A DNA stretch of 64,000 nucleotides from Parahalioglobus pacificus (GTDB lineage: Bacteria; Pseudomonadota; Gammaproteobacteria; Pseudomonadales; Halieaceae). The translations under genes were made by a program, and so were the position numbers. Positions 44,680 to 54,272 of the stretch are shown here, one piece after another. The number at the start of each line of letters is the position of its first letter. Within the stretch, counting starts at the first letter, position 1. Location of the stretch: assembly GCF_014652275.1 (NCBI RefSeq), contig NZ_BMYM01000001.1, forward strand, positions 1,116,001 to 1,180,000, given 5' to 3'. The notes below the pieces were generated by a model that worked only from the letters and a program-made list of their open reading frames with translations, was not told the DNA's origin and made no database searches.

Positions 44680-46008
44680 TCAGTTCTGCGCCCCGGCCTG
44701 AGCTTGGGCGAGCGCATCCTGATAGCTGCACTCCTTATCAGTTATGTTGGCACCCTCAAGCAGTTTTTCAACCACTGAATCTTCCAAAACCTTGGATTCT
44801 ACGGAAGACAGTTGCTCCTGGTTTGAGTAATACCAGTTCACAACCTCTTCAGGCTGCTCGTAGGTAGACGCCAACTCTTCAATGGTCTCACGCACTTTAT
44901 CGGCATCTGCCTTCAGATCAAACTTGCCGATCATTTCTGACAGTACCAGGCCCAGTTTCACCCGACGCTCTGCGTTCTCTGCGAACATCTCATCAGGCAG
45001 CAGTGACTTCAGATCCATGTCCTGTGCGCCGGCGCCGCCAAACTGCTGGAACATCTGGCTGCGCATGGCATCTACTTCCTGGGCGATCAAGGCCTGGGGA
45101 ATATCAACGCCTTCGTGAGCATCAACAACCGCATCCATGACCTGCTGCTTCACGCGAGATTCAACGGCATTGCGCAGCTCACGACCCATGTTTTCAGAGA
45201 CTTCTTTTCGGAATTGCTCTTCACCACCCTCGGTAACGCCATAGCTCTCAAACAGCGCCTCGTCCAGTTCGGCAAGCTTCATCTCTTCGACACTGTTCAG
45301 GGTGACCTTGAATTCAACCGCTGCGCCTTTGAGCTCTTCAGCGTGATAGTCCTCAGGGAAGCTCAGTGACAGGGTTTTCTCTTCGCCAGCGCTCATGCCA
45401 ACGATGCCATCCTCAAAGCCGGGGATCATGCGACCGGAACCCAGCTCCAGGTCGGAGCCCTCGGCAGTGCCGCCATCAAAGGCTTCACCGTCACGGGTAC
45501 CGGCGTAGTCGATATTGACCTTATCGCCATCCTGCGCAGCGCGCTCAACGGTGCCCCAGTTGCCCTGCTGCTTGCGGAATACTTCGATAATGTTGTCGAC
45601 GTCGGCTTCGGTCACTTCTGCCTTGGGGCGCTCTACGTCGAAACCTGCCATGTCCTGCACATCGACATCAGGGAAGACTTCGAAGGTGGCGACGTACTCA
45701 AGGTCCTTACCGGCTTCAAGATTGCGCGGCTCAATGCTGGGCTGACCGGCCGGGCGCAGATTTTCCTGCACCACAGCTTCCTGGAACGACTGGCTCATCA
45801 CCTCGCCAAGCACCTCCTGACGCACACCGGCACCGAAGCGCTGCTGCATTACTTTCATAGGAACCTTGCCCGGGCGGAAACCGGGTAGACGAACGTCCTT
45901 CGCCGCTTTTTGCAGGCGGTTGTTGACTTCGCTGTCTACGCGATCAGCAGGCACGCCAACAGTCAGGCGGCGCTCAAGCCCGGAAGTCGTTTCGATCGAA
46001 ACTTGCAT
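44680..46008 (-). CDS. tig: Trigger factor
   Basis: A 442-residue ribosome-bound chaperone and prolyl isomerase. The N-terminal ribosome-binding signature GFRPGKVPMKVMQQRFG is at about 44-60. The FKBP-type domain (about 150-245, GDKVNIDYAGTRDGEAFDGG and GMSAGEEKTLSLSFPEDY) and the long helical C-terminal arms follow. Length matches the family (432 in E. coli). tRNA-Leu lies 88 bases upstream on the same strand and may share its promoter region. Confidence 0.97.
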   Translation of the reverse strand: MQVSIETTSGLERRLTVGVPADRVDSEVNNRLQKAAKDVRLPGFRPGKVPMKVMQQRFGAGVRQEVLGEVMSQSFQEAVVQENLRPAGQPSIEPRNLEAGKDLEYVATFEVFPDVDVQDMAGFDVERPKAEVTEADVDNIIEVFRKQQGNWGTVERAAQDGDKVNIDYAGTRDGEAFDGGTAEGSDLELGSGRMIPGFEDGIVGMSAGEEKTLSLSFPEDYHAEELKGAAVEFKVTLNSVEEMKLAELDEALFESYGVTEGGEEQFRKEVSENMGRELRNAVESRVKQQVMDAVVDAHEGVDIPQALIAQEVDAMRSQMFQQFGGAGAQDMDLKSLLPDEMFAENAERRVKLGLVLSEMIGKFDLKADADKVRETIEELASTYEQPEEVVNWYYSNQEQLSSVESKVLEDSVVEKLLEGANITDKECSYQDALAQAQAGAQN

Positions 46009-46096
46009 GGTCTTTCCTCACAAAGATGTAAAGCAGAGACCGGGGCAAGGAGCCCCGGTCTGCGCATCAAAACCAGTGGTTGATGCCTTGGGTATA

Positions 46097-46181
46097 TGGT
46101 GCGGAAGGAGAGACTCGAACTCTCACGCCTTGCGGCACTGGAACCTAAATCCAGCGCGTATACCAATTTCGCCACTTCCGC
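46097..46181 (-). tRNA. tRNA-Leu (anticodon UAG)
   Basis: The 85-base gene reads GCGGAAGTGGCGAAATTGGT at its 5' end and ends CTTCCGCACCA, so the CCA is encoded. The anticodon arm is CTGGA-TTTAGGT-TCCAG, giving anticodon TAG. The long variable arm (TGCCGCAAGGCGTG region) is that of a class II leucine tRNA. The T arm GAGAGTTCGAGTCTCTC is perfect. It closely resembles E. coli leuW. Confidence 0.97.
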
Positions 46182-46353
46182 GTGTAATCAGCGCCCTTCG
46201 AAGGGTTCGAAAAACACTCACGTAGAACCTCTAATTGCTTGATTGGAAACAACAAAATGCTGATTCAAGAAAGCGGTCAGGGTTCTTCAAGGGCGCAGAG
46301 TTTGCCATAAAGCAGTAAGCGGTTCAACGCCTGCGTTAGCGGCTGCCCCCGCC

Positions 46354-47661
46354 CTACCCCGTTGGCGTTGCCAGCAGCATGACCGCCGACTGATCCCCGG
46401 CCACAACGCACTCATGGCAAGCAGCTGCTGGGATGAAAACCGCCTGTTCTGGAGCAATCGACAGCTCACCGAATCTCACGTCGCCCGCCACCGACATGAG
46501 AAGCCCGTAACTGCTCTCAAAACCGGGTTGCCAGCGCGCACCCGATGCCAACGACACCCGATAAGCTTTGAAGTCCTCAAAGCTGACAATGCGCTCAATC
46601 GTTACGCCCTCCCCGGACTGCACCACATCCAATGCTTCCTCGGCAGGCGCAATGAGGCTCATCTGCTCAACCGCTTCCTCAGTATCCCAGTGGGATTGGG
46701 TGAGTACTTCCTGGGCGAAGGAAATAATCTGGCGCTCATAGACGGGCGTCTGGAATTCTACGGTTCGCACGCCGTGTTGCAGTGAGTGCGGCAGTAACAG
46801 TGGCACTTTGACTACGTCGCCGGTGCGTAACGGCCGCAGACGGGTAAAGGCGTTCATTTGCTCCCGCAGATCGTGCTCCTGATCCAGCAGCTCCGCCCCC
46901 ACAGACTGATCAGCGGGCAGCGCATCAATCGAACGGCGCACCACCTCATAGGCTTTGACCGCCGCGAGGTACTGCTGGCGGAACTCACGCTCACCGCCCG
47001 CCGCCTCGATACGCTTCGGTGAGAAGCCATAGCGGATGGCGCCCACACCGTCGGGCCACGCTCCAGAATCTACGTGGGTCACCACGTACACTTCGCGCTT
47101 TTCGTGATGTAATTCGAAGTAGAGATCGCCGCGCACCGGCTCTGGCAGCGGATCGAGAATCTTGAGCAGAACCGGGGGTGTATCCGCCGGGCCCAACATG
47201 CCGGCTGTGGCCAGCTGAAGCCATGGGATAGGCGTTTCACCGCCGAACTCATCAACAAAACAGCAGACGCCCCGCTCCTCGATTCCTGTGTACCAGATCT
47301 CCCGACCCCAGGGCTTGGGGATCGACAGTGGTGCCAGGCCTATAGGTGCGCCTGACCGATACACCGCGGCGCCAGTAGCGACAGCGGCCGCAAATACGGC
47401 GGTGCCATCATCATCGGGACTCACGGCCAGCCCGGTGTCGACGACACAAACTCTATAGCCACGTTCGCCACCTTGGAGGTCACGCTGATAAACAGCGGTC
47501 AGGGGCAAGTCTGCGCCTTTGTCTAGCCACTCTGCCCGCAGCATCAGATCGAGCAACAGCACGGCGCTTGTTTGCTGATCTAACCAGCTCGCCAGAACCT
47601 CGGACACGTCATACCCGCGGTGGTAGTCCAGGTCGCGGCAGTCAGCGAGATGGGCATTCAT
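46354..47661 (-). CDS. Phosphomannose-isomerase-like cupin protein
   Basis: A 435-residue protein resembling class I mannose-6-phosphate isomerase. The N-terminal signature IPKPWGREIWYTGIEERGVC, the cupin strand DLYFELHHEKREVYVVTHVD with its histidines, the helical lid domain (about 225-285) and the C-terminal cupin AVFIPAAACHECVV are visible. The N-terminal 95 residues are extra and unassigned. Class I enzymes interconvert mannose and fructose 6-phosphates with zinc; metal ligands are partly changed here, so the substrate may differ. It starts 3 bases after the GH84 gene stop, which argues for a joint role in amino-sugar or mannosyl-sugar use. Confidence 0.65.
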   Translation of the reverse strand: MNAHLADCRDLDYHRGYDVSEVLASWLDQQTSAVLLLDLMLRAEWLDKGADLPLTAVYQRDLQGGERGYRVCVVDTGLAVSPDDDGTAVFAAAVATGAAVYRSGAPIGLAPLSIPKPWGREIWYTGIEERGVCCFVDEFGGETPIPWLQLATAGMLGPADTPPVLLKILDPLPEPVRGDLYFELHHEKREVYVVTHVDSGAWPDGVGAIRYGFSPKRIEAAGGEREFRQQYLAAVKAYEVVRRSIDALPADQSVGAELLDQEHDLREQMNAFTRLRPLRTGDVVKVPLLLPHSLQHGVRTVEFQTPVYERQIISFAQEVLTQSHWDTEEAVEQMSLIAPAEEALDVVQSGEGVTIERIVSFEDFKAYRVSLASGARWQPGFESSYGLLMSVAGDVRFGELSIAPEQAVFIPAAACHECVVAGDQSAVMLLATPTG

Positions 47662-47664
47662 GGA

Positions 47665-48735
47665 TTAGTCGGTCAGACAGGCAGGATCAAAGGTGTATTC
47701 GCCGCGCAACCAGCCGGCAATTTCCTGCGCGGCCGCTGTGGCTAGCCGCTGGTACTCACGTGCGAGCGCCTCAGTCTCGTCAGACGCAATAGCATCCAGG
47801 CCCTGCCCCTCGAAGCGCCCGGCATCGCGCTCAATCAAGTCCAGAAGTCGGTCGCCCAGTGCTTGCTCCAGCTGAGCTTGCACTGATTCGCGCCGGTGTA
47901 AGGCAGCCAATCCCGACAGTGCCGGCAAACTGGCGTAGGCCTGATTCATCGGGTTGCAGTAGTGCCCACGTATGGACCCACTAAGATTGGGATCGCGGTC
48001 TGGCAAGGGTTTGAAATACATGTGTCTGGAACGCACTGCACCATCATTCACCGGGTAGTTATCCCACAGGGTGACAGGCCGCTTCAACTGCTGGTTTATC
48101 TGCCCGAGGTCGGATAGCGCGATATGTTCTGAACAGACCTTGCGCCCGGTCCAGAATATGTCGACTTCCGGGGCAATACACTCCCCCAGCGCCTCAAGGT
48201 AGCCTACAGGCATAGTGCCAAAGTGTGTCTCCAACACCGGGTCGTCGGAATAGTAGGTGGGACACATCAATACTGTTTGCGCGGTGGTCCACAGACTTAT
48301 ATCAGCAATGATCTCCGCCTGCCGCTGGGCAAGATCGGGCACATCGCCCGGCATATCGTCGAACAACACCGCCAATAGGGGCGCTTCCAGCGCATTGAGT
48401 CGTTCAATCTTACGCTTCAGCGCCTGCCTCTGGGCCTGCCCATAGGCTGTGTAGAGTGCATAAGGAGAAAGGCCAACACCGAACTGCACCTGCAACGTGG
48501 CGCAATGGTCTGCGGTGCGCTGCAGTTCCTGCCACTGCTCTGCCGGCCAATCGTCTTGCCATTGACGTCTGAGATATTCGTCAGACTTCGGGCAATAGAG
48601 GAAGGCGTTGAGCCCCATAGTCGAGGCAGCCGCAATCGCCCCCCGACGATCATCGTGCGCCCAGGTCCGGCCGTAGTAGCCCTCGACGATACCCAGTGGC
48701 ATGATCGATGTGTCAGTCACTGCTGGCCTCTTCAA
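47665..48735 (-). CDS. GH84-type beta-N-acetylglucosaminidase
   Basis: A 356-residue single-domain glycosidase of family GH84 (O-GlcNAcase/hyaluronidase-type beta-N-acetylhexosaminidase). Typical motifs are GIVEGYYGRTWAHDDRRG at the N-terminus, NAFLYCPKSDEYLRRQW, and the catalytic aspartate pair in LAVLFDDMPGD (about residue 135). TLWDNYPVND and the sugar-binding NLSGSIRGHYCNPMNQA also match. There is no signal peptide, so it should act in the cytoplasm, on imported amino sugars or on glycosylated proteins. It lacks the extra domains of secreted clostridial enzymes. It is cotranscribed with the phosphomannose-isomerase-like gene. Confidence 0.82.
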   Translation of the reverse strand: MKRPAVTDTSIMPLGIVEGYYGRTWAHDDRRGAIAAASTMGLNAFLYCPKSDEYLRRQWQDDWPAEQWQELQRTADHCATLQVQFGVGLSPYALYTAYGQAQRQALKRKIERLNALEAPLLAVLFDDMPGDVPDLAQRQAEIIADISLWTTAQTVLMCPTYYSDDPVLETHFGTMPVGYLEALGECIAPEVDIFWTGRKVCSEHIALSDLGQINQQLKRPVTLWDNYPVNDGAVRSRHMYFKPLPDRDPNLSGSIRGHYCNPMNQAYASLPALSGLAALHRRESVQAQLEQALGDRLLDLIERDAGRFEGQGLDAIASDETEALAREYQRLATAAAQEIAGWLRGEYTFDPACLTD

Positions 48736-48761
48736 TGCGGTTTATTACAGTTTTTTTATGT

Positions 48762-48790
48762 TTGGCGATTTCGATATTCCAAATTAGGCT
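48762..48790 (+). promoter_or_regulatory. Candidate promoter of an intergenic RNA
   Basis: TTGGCG (48762-48767) and TAGGCT (48785-48790) are 17 bases apart. The -35 keeps the essential TTG and the -10 keeps T, A and the final T. It points into the structured segment that ends in the terminator at 48946-48972. Confidence 0.4.
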
Positions 48791-48796
48791 AAAAAC

Positions 48797-48972
48797 CGAG
48801 CAAAACCGCTCTGGAAAACGCCACGAAATAGGCGATACTTAGACCGTGGCTACCTATCCCCTATTGTAACTGGGTGGTCGCGGGAGCATACCCAATGCTC
48901 TGTCAGGGAAGCAATTCCTTTATGTTTCACTCCTAATGGTCTTATTGGGCTCCTTTTGGAGCCCATTTTTTT
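48797..48972 (+). ncRNA. Candidate structured small RNA
   Basis: A segment of about 175 bases on the plus strand has no reading frame of note but folds into a row of short hairpins: GAGC/GCTC (48798-48811), CGCC/GGCG (48819-48834), GACC/GGTC (48842-48879), GAGCAT/ATGCTC (48884-48900, perfect), and GGAA-GCAA-TTCC with a GNRA tetraloop (about 48905-48920). It ends in a strong intrinsic terminator. Several GGA triplets occur but not clearly in loops, so a CsrA/RsmA decoy is only one possibility. It does not show the 6S RNA layout. It is transcribed away from the GH84 gene and towards the convergent pilZ end. Confidence 0.5.
48946..48972 (+). terminator. Strong intrinsic terminator without an upstream protein gene
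   Basis: TGGGCTCC (48946-48953), loop TTTT, GGAGCCCA (48958-48965) and seven T residues form an ideal rho-independent terminator for the plus strand. On the minus strand no T-run follows. The nearest genes on both sides are on the minus strand, so it must serve a non-coding or very short transcript. Confidence 0.85.
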
Positions 48973-49072
48973 GCGTGCGAATTGAAATAAAAACAAGCAC
49001 TTACAAGGACTTTCTGAGCACGGAATGAGAGCGAACCCCTGTAGCTAACAAACTACTTTAAGTTTACTGCGG

Positions 49073-49426
49073 CTATAGCGTGTGGGTGGGCCTATCCGAT
49101 CCAAGGCTTCCTGCGAGGTGGTTTTCGATCTTCGCATTGGCAGCTGCGTCCTGTTCGCTGAACTGCACGCCGATACCCGCAGTGCGGTTGCCTTGGGCGC
49201 CACGCGGCGTGACCCACACCACCTTCCCTGCGATGGGAATCTTCTCGGGTTCGTCCATCAGTGTGAGCAGCATGAAAACCTCATCACCGATGCGATAGCT
49301 TTTATTGGTAGGTACGAACAAGCCGCCATTGGTGAGGAACGGCATGTAGGCTGAATAGAGGACAGCCTTATCCTTGATCGTCAGTGACAGAATGCCCTGT
49401 CGGTTCGCAAAGTTCTCCTGACTCAT
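49073..49426 (-). CDS. pilZ: PilZ-domain protein, type IV pilus assembly PilZ type
   Basis: A 117-residue single-domain protein like Pseudomonas PilZ, needed for type IV pilus assembly. It has the typical GILSLTIKDKAVLYSAYMPF start, NGGLFVPTNKSYRIGDEVFM and KVVWVTPRGAQGNRTAGIGV. The RxxxR/DxSxxG c-di-GMP-binding residues are not complete, as in PilZ itself, which does not bind the nucleotide. Its ATG overlaps the holB stop (ATGA), the same order as in Pseudomonas. Confidence 0.92.
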   Translation of the reverse strand: MSQENFANRQGILSLTIKDKAVLYSAYMPFLTNGGLFVPTNKSYRIGDEVFMLLTLMDEPEKIPIAGKVVWVTPRGAQGNRTAGIGVQFSEQDAAANAKIENHLAGSLGSDRPTHTL

Positions 49427-50436
49427 AGCCCAACATCCCCTGTTGTCTGCGCCATAGTATCACCCGGCCTCAAGGCCCCCAATACCCTTGCATACTGCTG
49501 TAAGGAGGCATCGCCAAAAATATCCCGATTAGGTGTAGCCCCGCGCTGCATGGACTGACGGGAACGCTGCAGCTCATCCAGCAGCACAAAGGCCTGCTGG
49601 CCCGCATGGGACTTCAGGGTCTGTACAGACTGGCAGCGCAACAGATCCTGTACCGTGTCCGTAAGCAGGTTCACCAACGCCAATGCATCCAAATCTGCCA
49701 GAGCGCCTCGCAATTGCTCGACATTGGCCTGGCCACGAATCAAAGCGCCCAGTGCTGCACGTCGAGCCAAAACATCTGACGCCGTACCCTCCCGCAACAA
49801 CCCATCAGCCGTCAGTGGCCGCATCTGGGCGAGTCCCAGGAGATCATCGCTGACACTGCCCGGGCCGTGCCTGGATTCGAGCCATCGTCGGCTGCTGCTT
49901 TCGTCCGGCACAGGAAACCACAGTTGCTGGCAGCGAGACCTGACCGTAGCAGGCAGGCCTTGCGGCCTGTTCGAAACCAGCAATAGGTGCGTGCCAGGCG
50001 CGGGTTCCTCCAAGCACTTCAGCAAGGCATTGGCCGCATTGACGTTCATGGCTTCTGCTGGCGCCAGCACCAGGACCTTGCGTTGACCGAACATGGCCGT
50101 TTTGGTCGTAAACTCGATGGCTGCGCGTACCTGATCAATTTTGATCTGCAGGCTATCGTCTTCGGGAGTTACCCAGCGAAAGTCACCGTGCGCTCCGGTC
50201 CGGCTCAGCTCGCAGGCCTTGCACTGGCCACAGGCCAAACCGTCAACGGGAGATTGGCACAGAATCAGACGCGCAAGTGCCAGAGCGAAAACGGACTTCC
50301 CGGTGCCTTCCGGTCCGCAAAGCAACAGGGCATGAGGTAGCTTATCGGCCACAAAGGTGTCGTATAAGGTCGTCCATGCGGCTCCCTGCCAGGGCAGGAA
50401 GTGGCTAACGGCGGGAGCATCTTCAAATGGGTTCAC
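49423..50436 (-). CDS. holB: DNA polymerase III delta' subunit
   Basis: A 337-residue clamp-loader subunit. The start is GTG at 50436, overlapping the tmk stop as GTGA; an ATG further upstream would lie deep in tmk. The AAA+ fold has [14 protein letters not shown] (Walker A), the zinc module cysteines ([19 protein letters not shown]) and the arginine-bearing sensor [13 protein letters not shown]. The tmk-holB-pilZ order is conserved in gammaproteobacteria. Confidence 0.94.
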   Translation of the reverse strand: MNPFEDAPAVSHFLPWQGAAWTTLYDTFVADKLPHALLLCGPEGTGKSVFALALARLILCQSPVDGLACGQCKACELSRTGAHGDFRWVTPEDDSLQIKIDQVRAAIEFTTKTAMFGQRKVLVLAPAEAMNVNAANALLKCLEEPAPGTHLLLVSNRPQGLPATVRSRCQQLWFPVPDESSSRRWLESRHGPGSVSDDLLGLAQMRPLTADGLLREGTASDVLARRAALGALIRGQANVEQLRGALADLDALALVNLLTDTVQDLLRCQSVQTLKSHAGQQAFVLLDELQRSRQSMQRGATPNRDIFGDASLQQYARVLGALRPGDTMAQTTGDVGL

Positions 50437-51077
50437 TGGCGCACCGGATAACACGCGACAAGGTCGTCGCACACCTGTGCCAGGGCGATCTGCACTTGCT
50501 CCAACGATGCGGACGCATCAATCACGCGATATCGACCGCTGCTTTCGCGGGCCATAGTGAGATAAGCCGACCGAACCCGTTCAAAGAACTCAAGATCCTC
50601 CTGCTCAAAGCGGTCGAGGTCTCCTCTGGCCTGTGCTCTTGCCATACCGGTGCTGACCGGCGCATCCAGCAAGACGGTGCAATCGGGTCGCAGTGCGCCC
50701 TGCACCAAATCCTCCAGCTGCCGTACCAAAGACGTACTGACTCCACGCCCTCCACACTGATAGGCATAGGTAGCATCGGTGAATCGATCGCATAACACCC
50801 ATTGACCGCGGGAAAGCGCCGGAAGAATGACGGTATTCAGGTGCTGGGATCTGGCTGCGAACATCAAAAGGAGCTCGGCGGTAACATCCACCAACTCTTC
50901 ACGCGGCGCCAGCAAAAGCTCGCGTATTGACTCTGCTAACGGCGTACCGCCAGGTTCACGGCTGACCAGCAGGTCGATGCCACGGGCCCGTAAGGTATCT
51001 TCGATGAAGGCGAGATTGGTGGATTTTCCCACACCCTCCCCACCTTCAACGGTAATGAATAGTCCCCTGCCCTTCAT
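50433..51077 (-). CDS. tmk: Thymidylate kinase
   Basis: A 214-residue kinase that converts dTMP to dTDP. The P-loop is [10 protein letters not shown] (about 10-19), followed by the DRx-type [16 protein letters not shown] and the lid region [23 protein letters not shown]. All are as in the E. coli-type enzyme. The start lies 9 bases after mltG, and the stop overlaps the GTG of holB. Confidence 0.96.
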   Translation of the reverse strand: MKGRGLFITVEGGEGVGKSTNLAFIEDTLRARGIDLLVSREPGGTPLAESIRELLLAPREELVDVTAELLLMFAARSQHLNTVILPALSRGQWVLCDRFTDATYAYQCGGRGVSTSLVRQLEDLVQGALRPDCTVLLDAPVSTGMARAQARGDLDRFEQEDLEFFERVRSAYLTMARESSGRYRVIDASASLEQVQIALAQVCDDLVACYPVRQ

Positions 51078-51086
51078 GTACTCGGC

Positions 51087-52145
51087 TTATCGGTTGGTAT
51101 TCGGATCACTCGAGGGTGGCGGACTGGATCGATAGTCTGACCGTCTCGAGAGCTGGTATTTACGCACGGCTTCTTCATGCGCTTCAAGCGTAATACTGAA
51201 CTGGTGACTGCCGTCCCCTCGGGCGACGAAGAATAGCGTTTCGCCGGGCAGCGGATGCATCGCCGCCTCGATGGCCGCGCGCCCGGGCAACGCGATGGGT
51301 GTTGGCGGCAGCCCTTTGTGGCGATAGGTATTGTAGGGGTTGCTGTCATCGCGAAGATGGGTGCGACGCAGGTTGCCATCAAAGCCCTCGCCCAAACCAT
51401 AGATGACCGTGGGATCAGTTTGCAGGCGCATGTTTTTCATGATACGCCGAACGAAGACACCGGCAATTTCCCGCCGCTCTCCAGGCACGCCGGTCTCTCG
51501 CTCGACAATGGAGGCCATCACCAGCGCCTCATAGGGGCTCTCATACGGTAAACCGGCATCCCTGTCGGCCCAAGCAGCGTCTAGCGTCTGCTTTAGCGCG
51601 ACATGAGCTCGCTGCATGATTTGCCAATCACTATCACCACGTTCAAAGCGATAGGTTTCCGGCAGGAACAAGCCCTCCGCCGTTGCAGCGCCCTGTGCCA
51701 GCTCCAGCAGTCGCTGATCCCGGGCCCCGGTGAGCTCCGGAACCAGTACGGGGTCACGCGCCAGAACGGTCAGCGCCTGCGCAAGTGTTAGCCCCTCAGG
51801 AATCGTGACCTGGTAGGTCACAATATCGCCATCGACTAGCTGCCTCAAAAGGGAAGACTGGGTCAGCGGCGGATGCAGCAGGTATTCACCGCGCTTTATC
51901 TGATCGTCGAGTGCCTTCAGACGCGCATAGAACCGGAGCATCCAGGGGTCCTCAAGCACACCGGCTTCGGTCAGCTCTTCTGCAACGCCGCGCAGCGTAT
52001 CCCCCGATTCCACTATGAGCGGATAGCCCTCAACAGGCAGCCCGATGGGTTGCTGCCAACGCTGCCACAGCCAGTTGCCGGCAACCAGCACTGTCACCGA
52101 CAACAGCAGTAAACACGCTGTTATTGCCAAGACGACGCGCTTCAT
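51087..52145 (-). CDS. mltG: Endolytic murein transglycosylase MltG
   Basis: A 352-residue inner-membrane enzyme that cuts nascent glycan strands and sets their length. The ATG at 52145 overlaps the pabC stop (ATGA) and starts the membrane helix (MKRVVLAITACLLLLSVTVL). A LysM-like part (about 40-100) precedes the YceG core with the catalytic Glu in MASIVERETGVPGER, and DPTVIYGLGEGFDG, NPYNTYRHKGLPPTPI and FFVARGDGSHQFS. The Pro/Ser-rich tail after residue 335 is short. Confidence 0.94.
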   Translation of the reverse strand: MKRVVLAITACLLLLSVTVLVAGNWLWQRWQQPIGLPVEGYPLIVESGDTLRGVAEELTEAGVLEDPWMLRFYARLKALDDQIKRGEYLLHPPLTQSSLLRQLVDGDIVTYQVTIPEGLTLAQALTVLARDPVLVPELTGARDQRLLELAQGAATAEGLFLPETYRFERGDSDWQIMQRAHVALKQTLDAAWADRDAGLPYESPYEALVMASIVERETGVPGERREIAGVFVRRIMKNMRLQTDPTVIYGLGEGFDGNLRRTHLRDDSNPYNTYRHKGLPPTPIALPGRAAIEAAMHPLPGETLFFVARGDGSHQFSITLEAHEEAVRKYQLSRRSDYRSSPPPSSDPNTNR

Positions 52146-52978
52146 GAGGCTACCGCTGCCAGGTAACACTGCCGGATAGCGGCAGCTGCACTGTGGTCAT
52201 TCAGTACACGGTCGAGAAACTGCGTAACTGACCGCACACCGATGACGCTATTACAGACGAATACCTCATCTGCCTCTCTTATGCTGTCGAGAGATAGCGG
52301 GCAGGATTGTACCCGGAAGCCGGCAGTGTCCGCCCATTCCTCCAGAATCAGTGCGCGACGCGTACCAGCGATCCCACACATAGCGAGTTCGGGAGTAGAC
52401 AGCGTTTTACCCTCGCGGATGAAAATATTTGCCGCGGTCGTGGCGATGGGCACTCCCTGCATATCGAGCATCAATAGCTCATCGAAGCCGGAATCTTCGC
52501 GCTCGCCTGCCGCCAACACCTGCTCGAGACGATTCAGGTGCTTAATACCCGCCAGTGCAGGCTGATGGGCAAGGCGGATGCCAGCCACACCCAAACTAAG
52601 AGGCACCGGTTCCGACAAGGGGTCATGATTCAACGGTGTGAGTCGCAGTACGCAGCGGTGTGCAGTCCCGTCGCCGGGTGCATAGCCTCGTAGGCCAGCT
52701 GAGCGGGTCAAGGTAAGCCTCAGCACTGCAGCCGTGGATTGCGCTATCGCCTCTGTTGCGGGCGATACTAACGCTTCAAGGTCGGGCGCTGGGCCATTGA
52801 ACCCCAGCTGATGGAAACCTTGTTCAAGCCTTACCTGATGACGCTCGGGAAAGAGTAGCTTTCCGTCAACACAGAGCAGGGTTTCAAATAGGCCGTCGCC
52901 AAACTCCATACCACGATCGGGCAGAGGTAGCTCGCCTGTAGAAGCGGCGTCGCACCAATACTGGGTGCCCTCGGGCAC
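52142..52978 (-). CDS. pabC: Aminodeoxychorismate lyase
   Basis: A 278-residue PLP enzyme of fold type IV that releases 4-aminobenzoate from aminodeoxychorismate for folate synthesis. It has DRGMEFGDGLFETL at the N-terminus, the PLP lysine in AGIKHLNRLEQVLA, and TAANIFIREGKTLSTPEL plus CGIAGTRRALILE in the C-terminal half. The start is GTG at 52978, 7 bases after the fabF stop. Branched-chain or D-amino-acid aminotransferases share the fold, but the position between fabF and mltG is diagnostic. Confidence 0.92.
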   Translation of the reverse strand: MPEGTQYWCDAASTGELPLPDRGMEFGDGLFETLLCVDGKLLFPERHQVRLEQGFHQLGFNGPAPDLEALVSPATEAIAQSTAAVLRLTLTRSAGLRGYAPGDGTAHRCVLRLTPLNHDPLSEPVPLSLGVAGIRLAHQPALAGIKHLNRLEQVLAAGEREDSGFDELLMLDMQGVPIATTAANIFIREGKTLSTPELAMCGIAGTRRALILEEWADTAGFRVQSCPLSLDSIREADEVFVCNSVIGVRSVTQFLDRVLNDHSAAAAIRQCYLAAVAS

Positions 52979-52985
52979 GGATGCG

Positions 52986-54227
52986 CTAGCCGAGCTGGCT
53001 AAAGATCAGCGACCCATTGGTGCCGCCGAAGCCGAAGGAGTTGGACAACGCACTGTGGATTCGGCGCTCCTGTGCCGTGTGCGGCACGTAATTCAGGTCG
53101 CAGCCCTCATCCGGGTTGTCGAGGTTAATCGTCGGCGGCGCCACTTGATCACGCAATGCGAGCACGGAGAAGATCGCCTCTACAGCGCCCGCAGCACCCA
53201 ACAGGTGGCCGATCATCGACTTTGTCGAGCTCACAGCCACATCACTGGCAGCGGCGCCCAGCACAGAGGCAACAGCCTTACTTTCCGCCACATCACCGGC
53301 AGGCGTGGAAGTGCCGTGCGCGTTGACGTAGTTAATCTGGTCAGCAGCAAGCCCGGAGTCACGCAGGGCATTGGCCATGGCCGCTGCCGCGCCGCGACCA
53401 TCCTCAGGCGGCAAGGTCATGTGGTAGGCGTCGCCGCTCATACCAAAACCCGTCAGCTCAGCGTAGATCTCGGCACCGCGTGTCTTCGCGGCCTCATACT
53501 CTTCCAGCAGCATGACGCCGGCGCCATCACCCAGCACGAACCCGTCCCTGTCTTTATCCCAGGGGCGCGAAGCCGCCTCAGGGTCGTCGTTGCGCGTTGA
53601 GAGCGCGCGAGCCGCTGCAAATCCACCCACACCCACCGGCGTAGTTGCCATTTCTGCCCCACCAGCCAGCATCGCATCGGCGTCACCCTGGGCGATCAGC
53701 CTGGCCGCCAAACCAATGTTATGCGTGCCCGATGTACAGGCAGTGACGATAGCCAGGTTGGGGCCTTGCATGTTGTATTTCACAGAGAGGTTGCCGGCGA
53801 TCATATTGATGATGGAGCCCGGCACAAAGAATGGAGAAATCCGGCGCGGGCCCGAATCCTCGACGATTTTTGTGTTCTTCTCGATCTGGCCGATGCCGCC
53901 AATGCCGGAGCCGATGGCACAGCCCACCCGGGGCGCCATCTCATCGCTAATCTCAAAGCCAGCATCTTCCATGGCCTGGATTCCGGCCGCCATGCCAAAC
54001 TGTACGAAGACGTCCATCTTACGGGCGTCCTTCGCTGCCATATAGGGCGTGGGGTCAAAGTCTTTAACGCTGGCGCTGAATCGCGTGGAATACGCGGAGG
54101 CGTCGAACTTATCGATCGGTGCGACACCACTTTTCCCGGCCAGGATGTTGCCCCAGCTGTCTTCAACATTCAGGCCCAGAGGGCTGACCATTCCCAGCCC
54201 TGTGACTACGACACGTCTGCCATTCAC
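52986..54227 (-). CDS. fabF: 3-oxoacyl-ACP synthase II
   Basis: A 413-residue condensing enzyme of fatty-acid elongation. The catalytic triad is C164 in [12 protein letters not shown], His in [12 protein letters not shown] and His in [24 protein letters not shown] closes the protein. It is cotranscribed with acpP but separated from it by a hairpin that may act as an attenuating terminator. Confidence 0.97.
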   Translation of the reverse strand: MNGRRVVVTGLGMVSPLGLNVEDSWGNILAGKSGVAPIDKFDASAYSTRFSASVKDFDPTPYMAAKDARKMDVFVQFGMAAGIQAMEDAGFEISDEMAPRVGCAIGSGIGGIGQIEKNTKIVEDSGPRRISPFFVPGSIINMIAGNLSVKYNMQGPNLAIVTACTSGTHNIGLAARLIAQGDADAMLAGGAEMATTPVGVGGFAAARALSTRNDDPEAASRPWDKDRDGFVLGDGAGVMLLEEYEAAKTRGAEIYAELTGFGMSGDAYHMTLPPEDGRGAAAAMANALRDSGLAADQINYVNAHGTSTPAGDVAESKAVASVLGAAASDVAVSSTKSMIGHLLGAAGAVEAIFSVLALRDQVAPPTINLDNPDEGCDLNYVPHTAQERRIHSALSNSFGFGGTNGSLIFSQLG

Positions 54228-54272
54228 AGCCGTTTCTCCATGATTCTTCTAATTAATGGTGCAGCATAAATA

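Noticed and set aside
48797-48972. 6S RNA or CsrB/RsmZ-type RNA
   Set aside because: The long closing stem and central bubble of 6S RNA are not seen. GGA triplets are few and not clearly in loops. A generic structured-RNA call is kept instead.
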